Assembly (NCBI GenBank): GCA_024305405.1
Contig: JAKNDB010000107.1
Location: forward strand, 3,348,001 to 3,412,000
DNA length: 64,000 nt
From: Dirofilaria immitis
Lineage: Eukaryota > Nematoda > Chromadorea > Rhabditida > Onchocercidae
Direction of reading: 5' to 3'
Shown here: in pieces, positions 39,151 through 56,128 of the stretch
Position numbering within the stretch: the first letter of the stretch is position 1
Layout: each line of letters starts with the position of its first letter
Notes under the pieces: model-generated
Told to the model about the DNA's origin: nothing
Seen by the model: the letters and a program-made list of their open reading frames with translations, nothing else
Database searches by the model: none
Program-made: the position numbers and the translations under genes

Positions 39151-39382
39151 GCAATTATCATATCTTATTCAGACTTTCTAAAGTTCAGTTTCAAGGTTAT
39201 TTTATTCTACAGGTATTTCTAAAATAATTTAATTGGATATATAATTAGGTAGTTTGCAGTATTTAATTCTCTTTAACTCATCTAACTCTTGTCTCATAAC
39301 TCGTTTGCATGAATTTATAGTATTTTTAATAAATTATATTGATGGGATACTGTACGATTAAAACATAAAATTGAATAGGAAA

Positions 39383-39413
39383 GAAATTTCAGAAAGTAAA
39401 TTTCACTTCAAAA
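39383..39413 (+). promoter_or_regulatory. Likely spliced-leader acceptor of the guanylate cyclase
   Basis: GAAATTTCAG ends at 39392, 21 bases before the ATG at 39414, and no upstream exon of the gene is needed since the signal peptide starts there. Confidence 0.5.
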
Positions 39414-41513
39414 ATGAAAGGAAAGATGATTATATTATTTATTATACCTGCACTATTATGTGATGCAATTAAACTTGGCATTCTAGAAAGTAATCAAAAT
39501 CTTGTGAATATATGTGAAATGGCCTTGAAAGATGCTCAGAATGCTGGACATTGTATTGCTGATACCATTGAGTATGCTAATTACTTTCTACATTTTTCAT
39601 TGATTAGCATTAAAATTAAAAAAAAAAAAGAAAATTCTTGAAATCATTTAAACTATGAAGCAAAAGTATTATGAACTAGTTTTGTCGTGTGAAAATTTCT
39701 GAATCTTCTGAACATTGAAAATTAGTTGATGGATTATTTTAAATATTGCTCATCCTTTAAAATATTATTAAACAATCCTGGAATATTGTGAAAGATGATA
39801 TTTTATAATATAGAAGTATGAATGAATAGCCAATTCAGGATTCTGAATGCTACAACATGCACGATAAGCAATCCAGCAAAGGGTACGGCTAATGCTATCG
39901 CATTTCATTTCCAGCAACATGTACAGGTTATTGTTATTTCAGCATTCATTGCTATTTAAATTCTTTATCAGAGTTCCGATGTTAAATTATAATACAATTT
40001 GAAGGCATTCATTGATTCGAAATGTGAAAGCGAAGTATTGGAGATAGCTGGCCTAGCTCGATTCTGGAATTCACCAGTTATGGTACGAGCTGCTACGAAT
40101 CCCAGCATAAATGATCAGAATTTATATCCTACCGTTGTGCAATTTGGCCTTACTTCGGCACTTCATTTTACATATGCAATAAAATCTCTTATTGATTATC
40201 TCAATATTACTTCGGTATAATATTTCAATTTTGTTTTTTTAACTTCATTTTCTTCATTTGAGAAATCTCAATAAAGCTGGAAATAATTCCAACAAAAATT
40301 TTAATTTACACAGCCAAATTCAAGTTGATTCGTTTAATAATGCTCAAATTTAATTTTGAATAATTTGATTTATAATTATTTTATAATAAAACAATTCATT
40401 TCTAATTTCGAATTTGATATATTTGATTATAAAATCTAATTTATCAAAATTCAACTATTTTTCATGCTATTTCTTCTTTTTTCGAATCTGATCCAATTTA
40501 GTTTATCTTATTCTTGCACAATTTAATTCATCTTATTATTTTTAGTTTCAATTCAATTCAATTCAAATTGATTTAATTTAATTATCATGCATTTATTTTA
40601 AGTTTAAAAAGTTTCAATGATAAAAGTTAGTTGATAAAATGAAGCATCAAATGAATCTGAATCTTCTAGGTAGTTCTGGTAAGTTCTAATGAACGTAGCT
40701 TCGATCATTACTCTATTGTGGCTGGAATCGAACAAATTGTGGAACAACAACATCCATTTCATGTTGAGAAATATATCGAAATTGATGAATATATGTTGAA
40801 AACAAGGAAAGTTACTGCACGAAATCTTAGAACAAATTCAAGTTGTAAGCATTTATTACCGTACCCGAAGATCTATTTATCAATGCAATCATTCGCCTTT
40901 TCAGAATTATCAAAATAGCAAGAGATATTTGCTAAATTATTTGGCAACTATTAGAGATAACAGGATATCTCAGTTTTTGTTTTCATTTATAAATTCAAAT
41001 ATTTCATATTTTATATGTTGAGTATTAAGCAACTATTCAGACATTAAACAGTGTATCTTACAGAGAAAGTTAAGAATATTAATTAAATCATATCATTTTA
41101 TCATTTATCAATGAGATTATCAGAAATTGAGAAAGTTCTAATTTAGTTGGTGATAATATCTCTAGATTTGTCTTCTAATAAACATCACTAATTTGTAAGT
41201 AAATACCATTTTCAGATCAATTTTATTTGAAATAAATGTTATGATAAGATTATTATAAGTCTATTAGAAACTTCTTATAATTATAATTATTGAATAATGA
41301 TAGTTAAATAAGCATAACTTCTTGCAGTGATAATTTTTGGAAATGATTTCATAAATTTGGGAATGGTTTTTCATAACTTGGAAGTTAAGGAATTGAGTAT
41401 CGATCATTATATAATAATATTAGTGTGCAATCAAATTAGCGAAATATGTGCGAATAACGTCAAACATATCATTACTCGTGCTAAGATTATTGTTGTAAGT
41501 TGTTGCTAGTTGC

Positions 41514-41547
<34 letters not shown>

Positions 41548-44500
41548 TAAAATCTTGAATTGAATAATAGTAATTTTCAAGCATGGATTCAAATCTTATC
41601 GATAATGAATGATTCATTCAAGTGCTTATGAGTTAACAGAAATCTTAAAAATTTCCTAGTCATTGATCATTTTTAGTTAGCTCCAATAATTGAAAGATAT
41701 AAATCGATCGGAGATGAGCTCAACAAACGATTCAATTTCATAGTGAAGGAGGTATATTTTACTATTATTTTCCTTTAAGAAAGAAAAGAGAAAAAACAAA
41801 ATAGAATATGGTAGAACAGCTACTGTAGTTGTCGTTAACAAAAGCTAATATCGTAAATAGTTCCAGAATTGAAAATCACATTTGTGTCGATCGTACAGTT
41901 TTGTTAATAATGCTTGATGTTGCTGATCAACATTTCATGATACCAAAAATAGCTCTTATAATACGAATAGATAACCGTTTTTCTAAAATTTTATACTTCT
42001 TTAAAGGAAGAAATAGAGACATATATGACAATGTATGATACATGTTATGGTTTCTGTTTTGGTATCGGACATAACTCAATTCTCGATGGCATGAAATTTG
42101 CCCAATCAATGAGAAATCAACAGTTTACTGGTTGCAATATATTTTTAATTTTTTTTCTACTTTTTCATTACTTATGTTGCAATGATCAAACATTTTCAGA
42201 TGTGCATACCTTTGCACATTCTAATTATTATTATTGATTAATTTTAATCAACATCCAAAAATTCGACCAATCAGTCGGTCGAGAAATTTAATTTATGAAA
42301 CAGTATTACAATGTGGTTTTGCCATTTTTCTTATAGATGCATTTGGCAACGTTACATTAGATGGAATAGCAAAACGTTTACAAAATTATGCATTTCAATG
42401 GTTGCCTTCAGGAGATGATGAATTCCAGAAGGTTATGATATTATCGATGATTCGAGCTTCTTGCATACACGAAAGCAAATGCTTTGATTTGGTAATTTCT
42501 TACTTAAGCAGAATTCATTTCTCGAAGAATTAACTTTTGATCGATTTTTTCGGAATTAAAATAATAAGTTTTCTCTTAATTCGGCAAATTGAATGTTGTA
42601 AATTGAACGATCGAATACCAAACGGCGGTAATTGTCAATTATTGCATTAATTCATCAACTGATAAAATTATCATATTTATCAATCTGCTTTACTATATAT
42701 TAAATCTTTGAAGAAGAAGGAAAAAATAAAGAAGCATGCATTACAGGAAGTGCAAGTTATAGATGATGATTTTTGGAATGATTACAAAAATATTACACCT
42801 CGAATATTCGTCGGATACAATAATTATTTTTTCATGCTATTACTCTTGGTGCTATGGGCTTTACTATTGGCCTGATGTTTGGTTCAATTGGCTTCTATTT
42901 ATATCGAAAAAAGTAAATATAGCCATAAGTATATTTTTGAAACATATAATTTGGTTTTGCCGGAAAAGTTTATTTTTAAGTGAAATTAAATCATTATTAT
43001 CAAGTTATATTTGTTTATCTATCTGCAATGGTTCCAATTCTTTGTTTAAAGATGCAATATTTTAAACTATCCATGATAGAGGGTAAAGGTCAAATATTTC
43101 AGCATAATATAATATGTCTTGTTGGGATATTAATTAAAAATCTAATAGTTTACATTTTGTATCTTGTGAAACTAATAAACATTTTATGCAATATTATTAT
43201 TTTTTTATGATAATTTTTAGGAAACATTTGGAAATGTATCAAATGATGTGGAAGATTTCAAAAGAAAATTTAAAAGTTATTGAAACAAAACGAGTAGGCC
43301 ATTTTCGATCTCTTTATATATTAATCAATTTTTATATTTTTTAAATTTATATTAAATTTAGTGTTAAATTTTAAAATTTTTAGTCAAAGGACATGCAGTA
43401 AGTGATAACTTAAACAATAAACGACGACAATTAGATTCTTACGCATTGGTTGGTAGTTTAAAAGCTGAATTTATATGCTTCAAACAATATAAACGAATTC
43501 CATGGAATAAGACGCAATTGAAATTCCTTTCTGAATTGAAATCACTGAGTCATAATAATTTAACAAATTTTATCGGAATCTGCTATAATGATTTGGATCG
43601 ATTCTACGTACTGCATGCATTAATCGAACGTGCATCACTAGAGGATTTTATCTACGATAATCAGTTTAATATGGATGATACATTTAAAAGTGCCTTTATC
43701 AAAGATATTCTAAAGGTGTTGTCTACATTGCCATTTAATAGTGATAATTCTTATCAATGTGTAAATCACTTATTGTAATATTTAACAGAAGTAGAAAATT
43801 TGAAAAATGAAAATAATCATATTTTTGATATTAAAATTAATCACAAGATCTACTGCCTCCACCACAAATCAGTATCATTTCGTTTAATCTGTTTGAAATA
43901 ATACACTTCAGGGATTACAATATTTACATAAATCATCGATTGGATATCATGGGATGTTATCATTAAAAACGTGTTTGATTGATACGAATTGGGTTCTAAA
44001 ATTAACAAATTTCGGAATTTCAAGCATGCTAAATGAGCTGATCAATCAGAACTATATCCGTGCTGTAGAACTGATTCCTCAACAATGCAAGTTATTTTTG
44101 GAAAAGAGAAAATTAAATGAGCAAAAAAGAAGAGAGAGTTCATAGGTCATGAGGCTGTACATATGATTTTAGATTGAATTTCAATAATCCTATAAATCTC
44201 TTAGGATATCATAGTTTCTACGTTTGTTCGTTTTTAGTTTATATCACAGTTGCGCCGGAACTACTAATCGATATTCAAATTGGATGGAATTTTCCGAAAG
44301 GAACGGTTGTCGGTGATATATATAGCTTCGGCATAATGCTCTATTCAATTGTTTATCGGATCAAGCCATTTGATCGATTTTCATTAAAAGGTTTTCGGGA
44401 ATGATTTTAAAAATAATTGTTTGTTTGAAAGAATTTGAATATCTTGTACAAAAAAAAAAGGAAATGAATAATGAATGAATGTTATTTATTTCTCGTAAAC

Positions 44501-45330
44501 GCAAACTAATTGCAGAAGTGCTCGATAATGTGATTCGCAAATCGTTGCGACCACAGATTAATGATTGTAGCGACGATCCAGTCAATTTTGAAAAATCTTT
44601 TTTATCATTAATTAATCTAAATATCTTTTAAAACTTCAGGAAAAATTTTTGGACTTAATTATCTAAAAATAATAATCAAAAAGATTACTAAAAATAGTTT
44701 TTAGTAGGGGATGAAAGGAAGGAAATTTAAAATTGAAATTTTGCAGCTGATTGGATTAATGTGTCAATGCTGGAATGAAAAGCCTGAAGTACGACCAAAA
44801 CTTCGAACTATTCGTCAAGCTATTGGAACAATTTTTTCATGCTCGTAAGTTTTTTCTTTTAGCAAATTTGTTGTAAATTTATTGCTAGAATAATATGGGA
44901 GAATTTAATTGAAAACAGAAGAAATAAATGAAAAGTTTTGCTTTTAGATTTAGAAATATGAGAATTTTGCTCAGAATCCACTTCCTTCTTATGAAATTTT
45001 GTTCAGAATTTATTTTCTTTTTATGAAATTTCACTTAGAATCCACTTCCTTCATATCTTTGAATTTTTTTATTTTATTGATATTTAAGAAAAGGCAATTT
45101 GGTGGATCAAATGATCAAAATGAACGAGAAATACGCACAGAATTTAGAACGTATCGTTGCAGAACGAACTTCACTTCTAATAGAAGCACAAGAACAAACC
45201 GATCGATTACTTTACGAAATACTACCACCGTTCCTTCTATTTACGATTATATTAAATTATATAATATTATTAAAAATATTTTCACTTTTTTCTTTTTTAA
45301 AAAAAAACTTTTGCCGAAATTTTAATAAAT

Positions 45331-45365
<35 letters not shown>

Positions 45366-46618
45366 AAAATTATTGATAAAAGTATTGTCAGATCTATAGC
45401 AGCAGAGCTTAAAGCAGGCAAAACAGTTATCCCACGAAATTATGAATCAGTTACGGTGGGATTTTGTCAAATCGTTGGCTTTATGTATTTAATGGAACAA
45501 TGTACTCCTGAACAGGTTTACAAACTTTCCTCAATTATTCGAGATATTTACCCTTTAACTCATCTAATGAATTAAAGAATATAATAAACGATACATTTCA
45601 ATTACAATATGAGCAATTAAGTAAAATTTTAAAATTCTAATTTATTTCTAATAAACTTTGCATATTGCATTATTAAAAGAATACTAAAATTAAATTTAAA
45701 ATATAATTTTATATGTAGTCGTTTGAAATTTAAGAAATTTAATTATTATTAGATTATATCTTATTGAATGAAAATATAGAACAATGAAATAGAAAAGGTC
45801 AGGTCAATATTGTTGTAATATCAATTTAGGTGATTGCCTTCTTGAATGAAGCCTTCATGTCTTTCGATGAAATAATAAAATGTCATGATGCTTATAAAGT
45901 TGAAACAACCGGTGAAACATATATGATGGCATCAGGAGTGCCTAGTGAAAATGGTGGAAAACATATTTTCGAAATTGCTGAAATTGCACTTGAAATACGA
46001 GAAGTAATAACGTTTTTGTATTCAGATATGTTAATATGAATGAGACAATTCTGCCACTAAACATTGGTGACAAAATAATATTACACTAAATGACTTAAAT
46101 TAATGAAGCTGTTGTTTTTTTTTACTTTTAATAATTCTATATATTACAGAAAACTTTGGCCTATAAGGTCATTGCAGCGCCAAATTGGCATCTTCGTGTT
46201 CGTATCGGATTTCATTGTGGTCCTATTGCTGCTGGTGTTATCGGTTTACGGTCACCAAGATACTGTTTATTTGGTGATACGGTATTTTCTTGAGAAATTT
46301 CGAGTTATATAAATTGTTGAAGTTTTAGAAATAAAATTTTGCGTCTAAATTTATAGTATTTTTTCCAGGTAAATTTCGCATCTCGAATGCAAAGTAATTG
46401 TGAAGCTAATCAGATACAAGTGGCTGAAAGCACAGCAAAGATTTTGATGGGATATTCCAAATACAAACTTACAAAACGTGGAATGGTGCGTGTTAAGGGC
46501 AAAGGTCATCTTTTTAACTTTAGAGAATATTCAGTGAAAATTTCTGAAATATCATTTAATATTTGCAGGAGATGTGAATACCTATTGGTTAAATGAACTT
46601 ACTCTGAACGAACAATGA
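39414..46618 (+). CDS. Receptor-type guanylate cyclase (nematode GCY family) with altered catalytic metal site
   Basis: About 21 exons: 39414-39571, 39839-39926, 40005-40214, 40670-40844, 41328-41494, 41677-41751, 42007-42130, 42337-42491, 42747-42912, 43221-43293, 43384-43715, 43912-44137, 44238-44390, 44516-44580, 44747-44844, 45089-45229, 45392-45515, 45830-46003, 46150-46281, 46369-46504, 46569-46618; about 1,000 residues. Order: signal peptide, ANF-type ligand-binding ectodomain, membrane segment ([16 protein letters not shown]), kinase-homology domain (GYHGML for HRD, NFG for DFG, APELL kept), linker coiled coil (LLYEILPP), cyclase domain. The product would make cGMP in sensory cells. 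Both metal aspartates are changed: FCQIVGF for FSDIVGF, and TTGETYM for TIGDAYM. The guanine-selecting E and C (KVET, RYCLFGD) and the N/R of VNFASRM remain. The frame closes only with one extra base in T6 at 42827-42832 and another near 43287-43290. The family is certain; activity is doubtful. Confidence 0.9.
41517..41546. repeat. Intronic (AAT)n microsatellite
   Basis: A short AAT run within intron 5 of the guanylate cyclase. Confidence 0.9.
45333..45362. repeat. Intronic (TA)n microsatellite
   Basis: A TA dinucleotide run within the intron that splits the cyclase linker from the catalytic domain. Confidence 0.9.
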
Positions 46619-47709
46619 TCAACAGAAGCAATGATGCAAATCTGCGAAATATTAACATTAAACATTGAACACTGATGTGAATTTATTAATTTCTGCGAAC
46701 AAAGCAATTTCTCCTACTCATTCGTGATAACAATACAACTTATCAACAGCATAGTGATAAAATTATTTATCAGTAAATAGATATTAGAGTTTTTTTGACA
46801 TTTCTTTTGCAAAAATTGCAGTTAATTGAAAAAACCATAAAAGAATTCAATTTATTTATTTATTTGTAAATCAAATGAACTGAATTCTTCATTAATTAAA
46901 GTTTCATTGTCGTAGTTAAGAATTAAAAAATAATTTAAATAAATTTATATATCTTTTATTTACCATATACAAACAAATATAATAATAGCAAAATAAATTC
47001 CATATGATTCATCCCTTTTACATGGCATCAATTTGTTTTAATTTTAAGATGATACTTCTAAAATATCAGAGTATTTAGAAATGATTCTAAAATGTTTGAT
47101 TGATTCTAGGCTGAAGGAATCAATGGATAATAGAAGGAACAACATTGAAAACTATGTAAAAGAAGAGTTTTTGGACTATTGACGGTATTAAAGCATTATG
47201 CTAAATTTCGTTCTATTTTAGCGGTTGACAGAAATATAAGATGTATATTTGATGGATTGCATACTTGATCTGCTTGATCTTATTCTAATCAGTTTCTATA
47301 TTCTATGTTAATTTCAGAAATAAATGTTAATTTGATATAAATCCATAAGTACTGAATAGATTTAAAATAACGAGGGAAAAAAATATGAATCATGATATAA
47401 AATATGAATCATAAAATTAAGGATATTGGAGAATTTGAATTAAAAACAAATTTCTTGAAATTTCTCATTTGCTGTGCAAAATTTAATTTTCTTGAATTAA
47501 TGCAATATACTTTTCAAAATATACTTTTTAAAAAGTATAAAAAAATATATGTTAAATAAATGTTTCAATTAATATCAAATTTATTGCTTAACTAAATTTT
47601 ATTTCACTATATTTTTGTCTATCATATTTCTGGGAGTCATTAAAATATATTTAATTTATTTTTATCAAAATTTATGATTTCAAAAAATTGAATAAATAAA
47701 ATAATTCTG
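46619..47709. other. Convergent intergenic region, cyclase to globin
   Basis: This 1.1-kb AT-rich stretch separates the stop codons of two convergent genes and must hold both 3' UTRs. No exon or conserved structure was seen. Confidence 0.7.
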
Positions 47710-49908
47710 TCAACTAGTAGACTTTTCAACAATGGATGGTACAGATTCATTTAAGCTATTAATGGAATCGATGGTTAGATGCCATTCGGAATTCTTACAA
47801 TTTTTGAGCATTTTTCGTTGAGATCGCAATTCTGCATAGTAACCGTCACGAATTGACGTAAACATCAATGATGTTAGCTGAGACCATGCCATAACCGTTT
47901 CAGTTGGCTAAAATTAAAATTAATGTGTTAATTTAATTGATAGACAATTTAATTAAATAATCAATTACTTGATGACTGGCCATATCCAATATGACACATT
48001 CAATTGCTATCGCATCGGCTATGCTAACTCAAAAATCAGGCTTGAAGCCATATTTTTTCAATTGTACATGTCGTTCACCGTAATGTCGTGATATTTCTTC
48101 TATTGCTGCTACATCATGTACCTGAAACTAATTTTTATGCTACCTTGACCTCTGACATTCCATTAAGTTTTCATCCCTCTTTAACTGTTATTTATAATCT
48201 TTGGATGATATTATTATTTGTCGATAATAATAATATCAATTCCTTTTGAAACAAATTACTATATGTTATTTCAATCGAAATTTATCAATTTCGATGTAGC
48301 TTACCTTGCTTACAACATTATCCAGGTAATCGCGGAGCTCATTGGAAATACTTAGCCATTTTTCCTTGCCGAGAGCGAATACAAATCTAAAAAAAAATAT
48401 GAATAATTAAATTTATAGTATTCCAAGTTTACAATAACTTGATTGTATCTATTTTATTCCACATATCATTTCGATTTTTTTCCTAAAATAAAATTAGAAT
48501 AAATATCACACTTTGCTAATAGCTAACTTTTAATATCATTTGCCTATTCTTCTAAATATTTTAATATATTCCATCTCTCATATTTCGTTTTCATAAAAAA
48601 AATCTTTTTATGAATATACAGTTTGATATTGAAATAAACCTTTGATAATCAGGGCGTTTTTCAAAAACTCGCATATAAATACGATAACCGATTTCATTGT
48701 GATGATTGCTAAAACAGGCCTGAATAATTTCACGTCCCTGAGATGAGATCGGATGAGTTCCACGACAATCAGACTTATTACTTCTATGAAACTGCTTTCG
48801 TGATCCATTTAATTCTAATGTTCTGAACAAAAAATTTTTCATCAGTTATTTTTGAAACTATGTGACAAGAAAATTTCAATTCTTTTTCTGAAAAATACGA
48901 TATAATCAAAAATCAGTCTTTAATTTTTTCTTTGGAATTATAAATAATTATTCAACAGCAGTAGGATATGTCGAGAATAGCATTAAATTTAATTAAAAAT
49001 GAAGCAATTTAAATTAATGAATAGAAATTATTAGCTAATATTTCTGGCGTTTTTCAATTTAAAAATGCATTATTAATACAAAAATATTTCATACCCTTTT
49101 CAAATTATATTAAACTTTACATTTTTCAAATCCTATAAATTCTGAATTATTACTTTGATTCGCAGTTATGTTTTTTTACCGTTCGTTATTTGCAGAAAAA
49201 TTTAATTGCTTATTGCATTGTTTATATTATATTAATAGTATAAAAATAGCTGAAATAATCTAATTTAATAAATTTTTTATCAGTTTATGATCAGATCATT
49301 AAATCGGATCTCGACATATTTTCCTTGAGAAAATTCCAAGGATCCGTGTAATATTTAACGACAATAATCATTACTTTAGAAATCTTCCATGTTGATGAGA
49401 TTGCATTTATCTAATCACAATCAAAGTAACGGTAATCTCGTCTCATCTTGTATTTCGATTTTATTATTCAATATGAAGAAATTGAACGAATGATTGATAC
49501 CTTGCTTCTAACTCGAACCAACGAATGATTTCGTTTCGCGCCACTTACAGTATCTTTTCTTTGGTTTCTCCAATTCTTTAATTTCATTTTATTCAATAAT
49601 TTTGATCGCATAGAAAGTCGCGTATTATTAATTTCTGAATTTGATTTTAATTTTCCATCATTCATATCCTTTCTATTTCTATGGATTATCGTGTCTTCTG
49701 TATCGCAATGTACGTTTGATTCTAACTTCTTTGATTCCTGAGATATTGATATTTGCTGCTGATTTCTACAATATTCTTCATGTTTCGCATTATTCTGAAG
49801 CTTCGATGCATCAGAATCAGATGTTATTTGAGAAATATCATTGGCAACGTTATTTAATGCATCCACAATTGCTTTCTTTCCATTATTCCATGACATACGA
49901 TTACCCAT
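47710..49908 (-). CDS. Nematode globin with long N-terminal extension; in-frame TGA
   Basis: Minus-strand exons: 49908-49501, 48822-48640, 48482-48433, 48386-48305, 48121-47969, 47907-47710; about 355 residues. Exon 1 encodes a polar 136-residue extension that opens MGNRMSW, a candidate N-myristoylation signal, as known for some nematode globins. The globin fold covers the rest: helix A/B region (GREIIQACFSNHHNEIGYRI), FEKRPDYQRF, the segment LDNVVSKVHDVAAIEEISRH, and GERHV, whose histidine is the likely haem-proximal residue. Expected role: O2/NO binding or sensing, at a membrane if myristoylated. Oddities: the GFKPDF segment in exon 5 is followed by an in-frame TGA (about 48030), after which the globin frame continues (VSIADAIAIEC). 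Exons 2 and 3 join only if T7 at 48475-48481 lacks one base. The exon 1/exon 2 phases do not match, so a small exon may be missing. The family is secure; whether it is a live gene is open. Confidence 0.75.
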
Positions 49909-54632
<4,724 letters not shown>

Positions 54633-54893
54633 TTATTTTTCGAGAATAGCAATAGTTGTCTTATCGTCGTTATCCCACTTAACAACTTTTCTTTGCTCAT
54701 CTAAAGTTTATTCTATTGAATGCCAGTATTCTACGTTTTTATCATTTTGCTTTTACAACTTAATCTACGCTAATTTATATGCATCATGGCTTACTTGCAT
54801 CAGATTCTCTGCTACCGATATTTTAATTTGGATAGAAAAAATTAAAATTGCTAATAAAACAAGCTTAGTCAAACATTTCTCATTTCGCTTCAT
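54633..54893 (-). CDS. Possible small secreted peptide
   Basis: Exon 1 (54893-54795) encodes MKRNEKCLTKLVLLAILIFS and a further hydrophobic stretch ending in ISVA, a good signal peptide with cleavage before ENLMQ. It ends at a strong donor (CAA then GTAAGC). A second exon at 54695-54633 would add QRKVVKWDNDDKTTIAILEK and a stop, for 53 residues in all. The acceptor used (GATGAG) is weak; a better acceptor eight bases upstream (ACTTTAG) gives a phase that does not fit exon 1. No family is recognised. Without splicing, exon 1 would read into a stop after nine more residues. Confidence 0.35.
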
Positions 54894-56128
54894 TAGCTTA
54901 ATTTTATAAAAATCTGCAAATGCCAACGCCAATTCCGCGATTGTCGCAAACAAAATAGTTTTTATGTCATACCATCATATAGAATCATGCGAAAAATGAT
55001 ATTATTTGCATAGAGAGAATTTGCTTATCTTCTGTTATTTGTAATATATGTTGTAAATTGTAAAGCATGCTTCAGGCATTTCTGATGATCGTTATCTGAT
55101 ACTTCAAGTACTCTACAAAAGCTGTTGAAAATATGAATGGACAACATCTTAGATCTTATATTTGTCTTTTAATTTCACTAAATGATATGTAAATTCAGAA
55201 TTAATAAGATTTGAAAACAAAATATTACATGTGACGAATTAATATCACTGATTAAGTGACCAGTGACCAGTGGATATAAAAATAATTAATTTTATAGTAA
55301 GATAAACTCTAAATATTTTTTCCTCTTAGAATGCATAACGCATATAAAAAAATTATTGACATTACCATTTCATTCATAGTCTATGATACTAAATTGGTTA
55401 TTTCTGAATTTTTTGCAATTAATCACTCATCACTATCACTAAAATAATCATCAGTCCATTATATCCTCGGAAGTTTTAGACAATATTTCGTTCGAGAGAA
55501 GTGAAAAACATAGTAATTCTGGTTGAAATGTTATAATTATTATTACAATACAATTAAGCGACTAATGGCAGCGCTATGATATTCGCAAGTAGAAGACAAA
55601 TACTTGTAAAAACATAGCATAATACTCTTTTGTTCCATAGCTGATTACCATTAAACCTATTTTATTCGTTACAAATTCCGTTGCAAATCAAATTAAACAC
55701 ACTACATAAATTAACTATTGCCTGATTTCATTTCGAAAAAAAAATAAACATCAAGAGATAATAAAATTTGTGATGCACGAATAGCATTCTTCCCATTGCT
55801 TAAGTTAAGCAGCCAATAAATTGCAATGCTCTTAAATGGGGAGTTTGAGAGTCCAAAATAGTGTCACTTTCTTTAACAATACTACAAAAATTATTTAGCA
55901 ATGTACGATGTAAGATACATCTGAACATTGCTGACATATTAACAAATTAAAGAATCTGAAAAAAACTTGATAATCTTCAAACTACACGTTTGAAGATTAT
56001 CAAGTTTCTACAATTTTCCTGAAGTACATTTCTATTCATTTACGCTTTGCTTACTAAGGTTTAACAGTTTTCAGTTTTCGTTCTCACTACGATTCCAAAA
56101 AAAAAAATTCATTTCGACCAAATATAGT
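54894..56128. other. Gene-free spacer with a perfect hairpin
   Basis: No exon seen. The right end probably contains the 3' UTR of the minus-strand dehydrogenase. The inverted repeat at 55963-56007 is listed separately. A direct repeat GTGACCAGTGACCAGTG occurs near 55256-55272. Confidence 0.6.
55963..56007. repeat. Perfect 20-bp inverted repeat, 5-base loop
   Basis: AAACTTGATAATCTTCAAAC at 55963-55982 is followed by TACAC and then the exact reverse complement (55988-56007). On the minus strand it lies 122 bases after the dehydrogenase stop codon, so it would form a strong hairpin in that gene's 3' UTR. It is too short for a typical microRNA precursor stem and has no U-tract that would make it a bacterial-type terminator. 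Confidence 0.85.

Noticed and set aside
41829..42038. Open frame considered as a guanylate cyclase exon
   Set aside because: It is in a different frame from its neighbours. The exon ending at 41751 joins directly to the one at 42007 in phase and restores the family pattern, so this stretch is intron.
43294..43303. GC-AG intron to repair the cyclase joint 43293/43384
   Set aside because: A GC donor at TAG|GCCATT would fix the phase, but it lacks the strong consensus such donors need. A missing base in the nearby A run fits the pattern seen elsewhere in the window.
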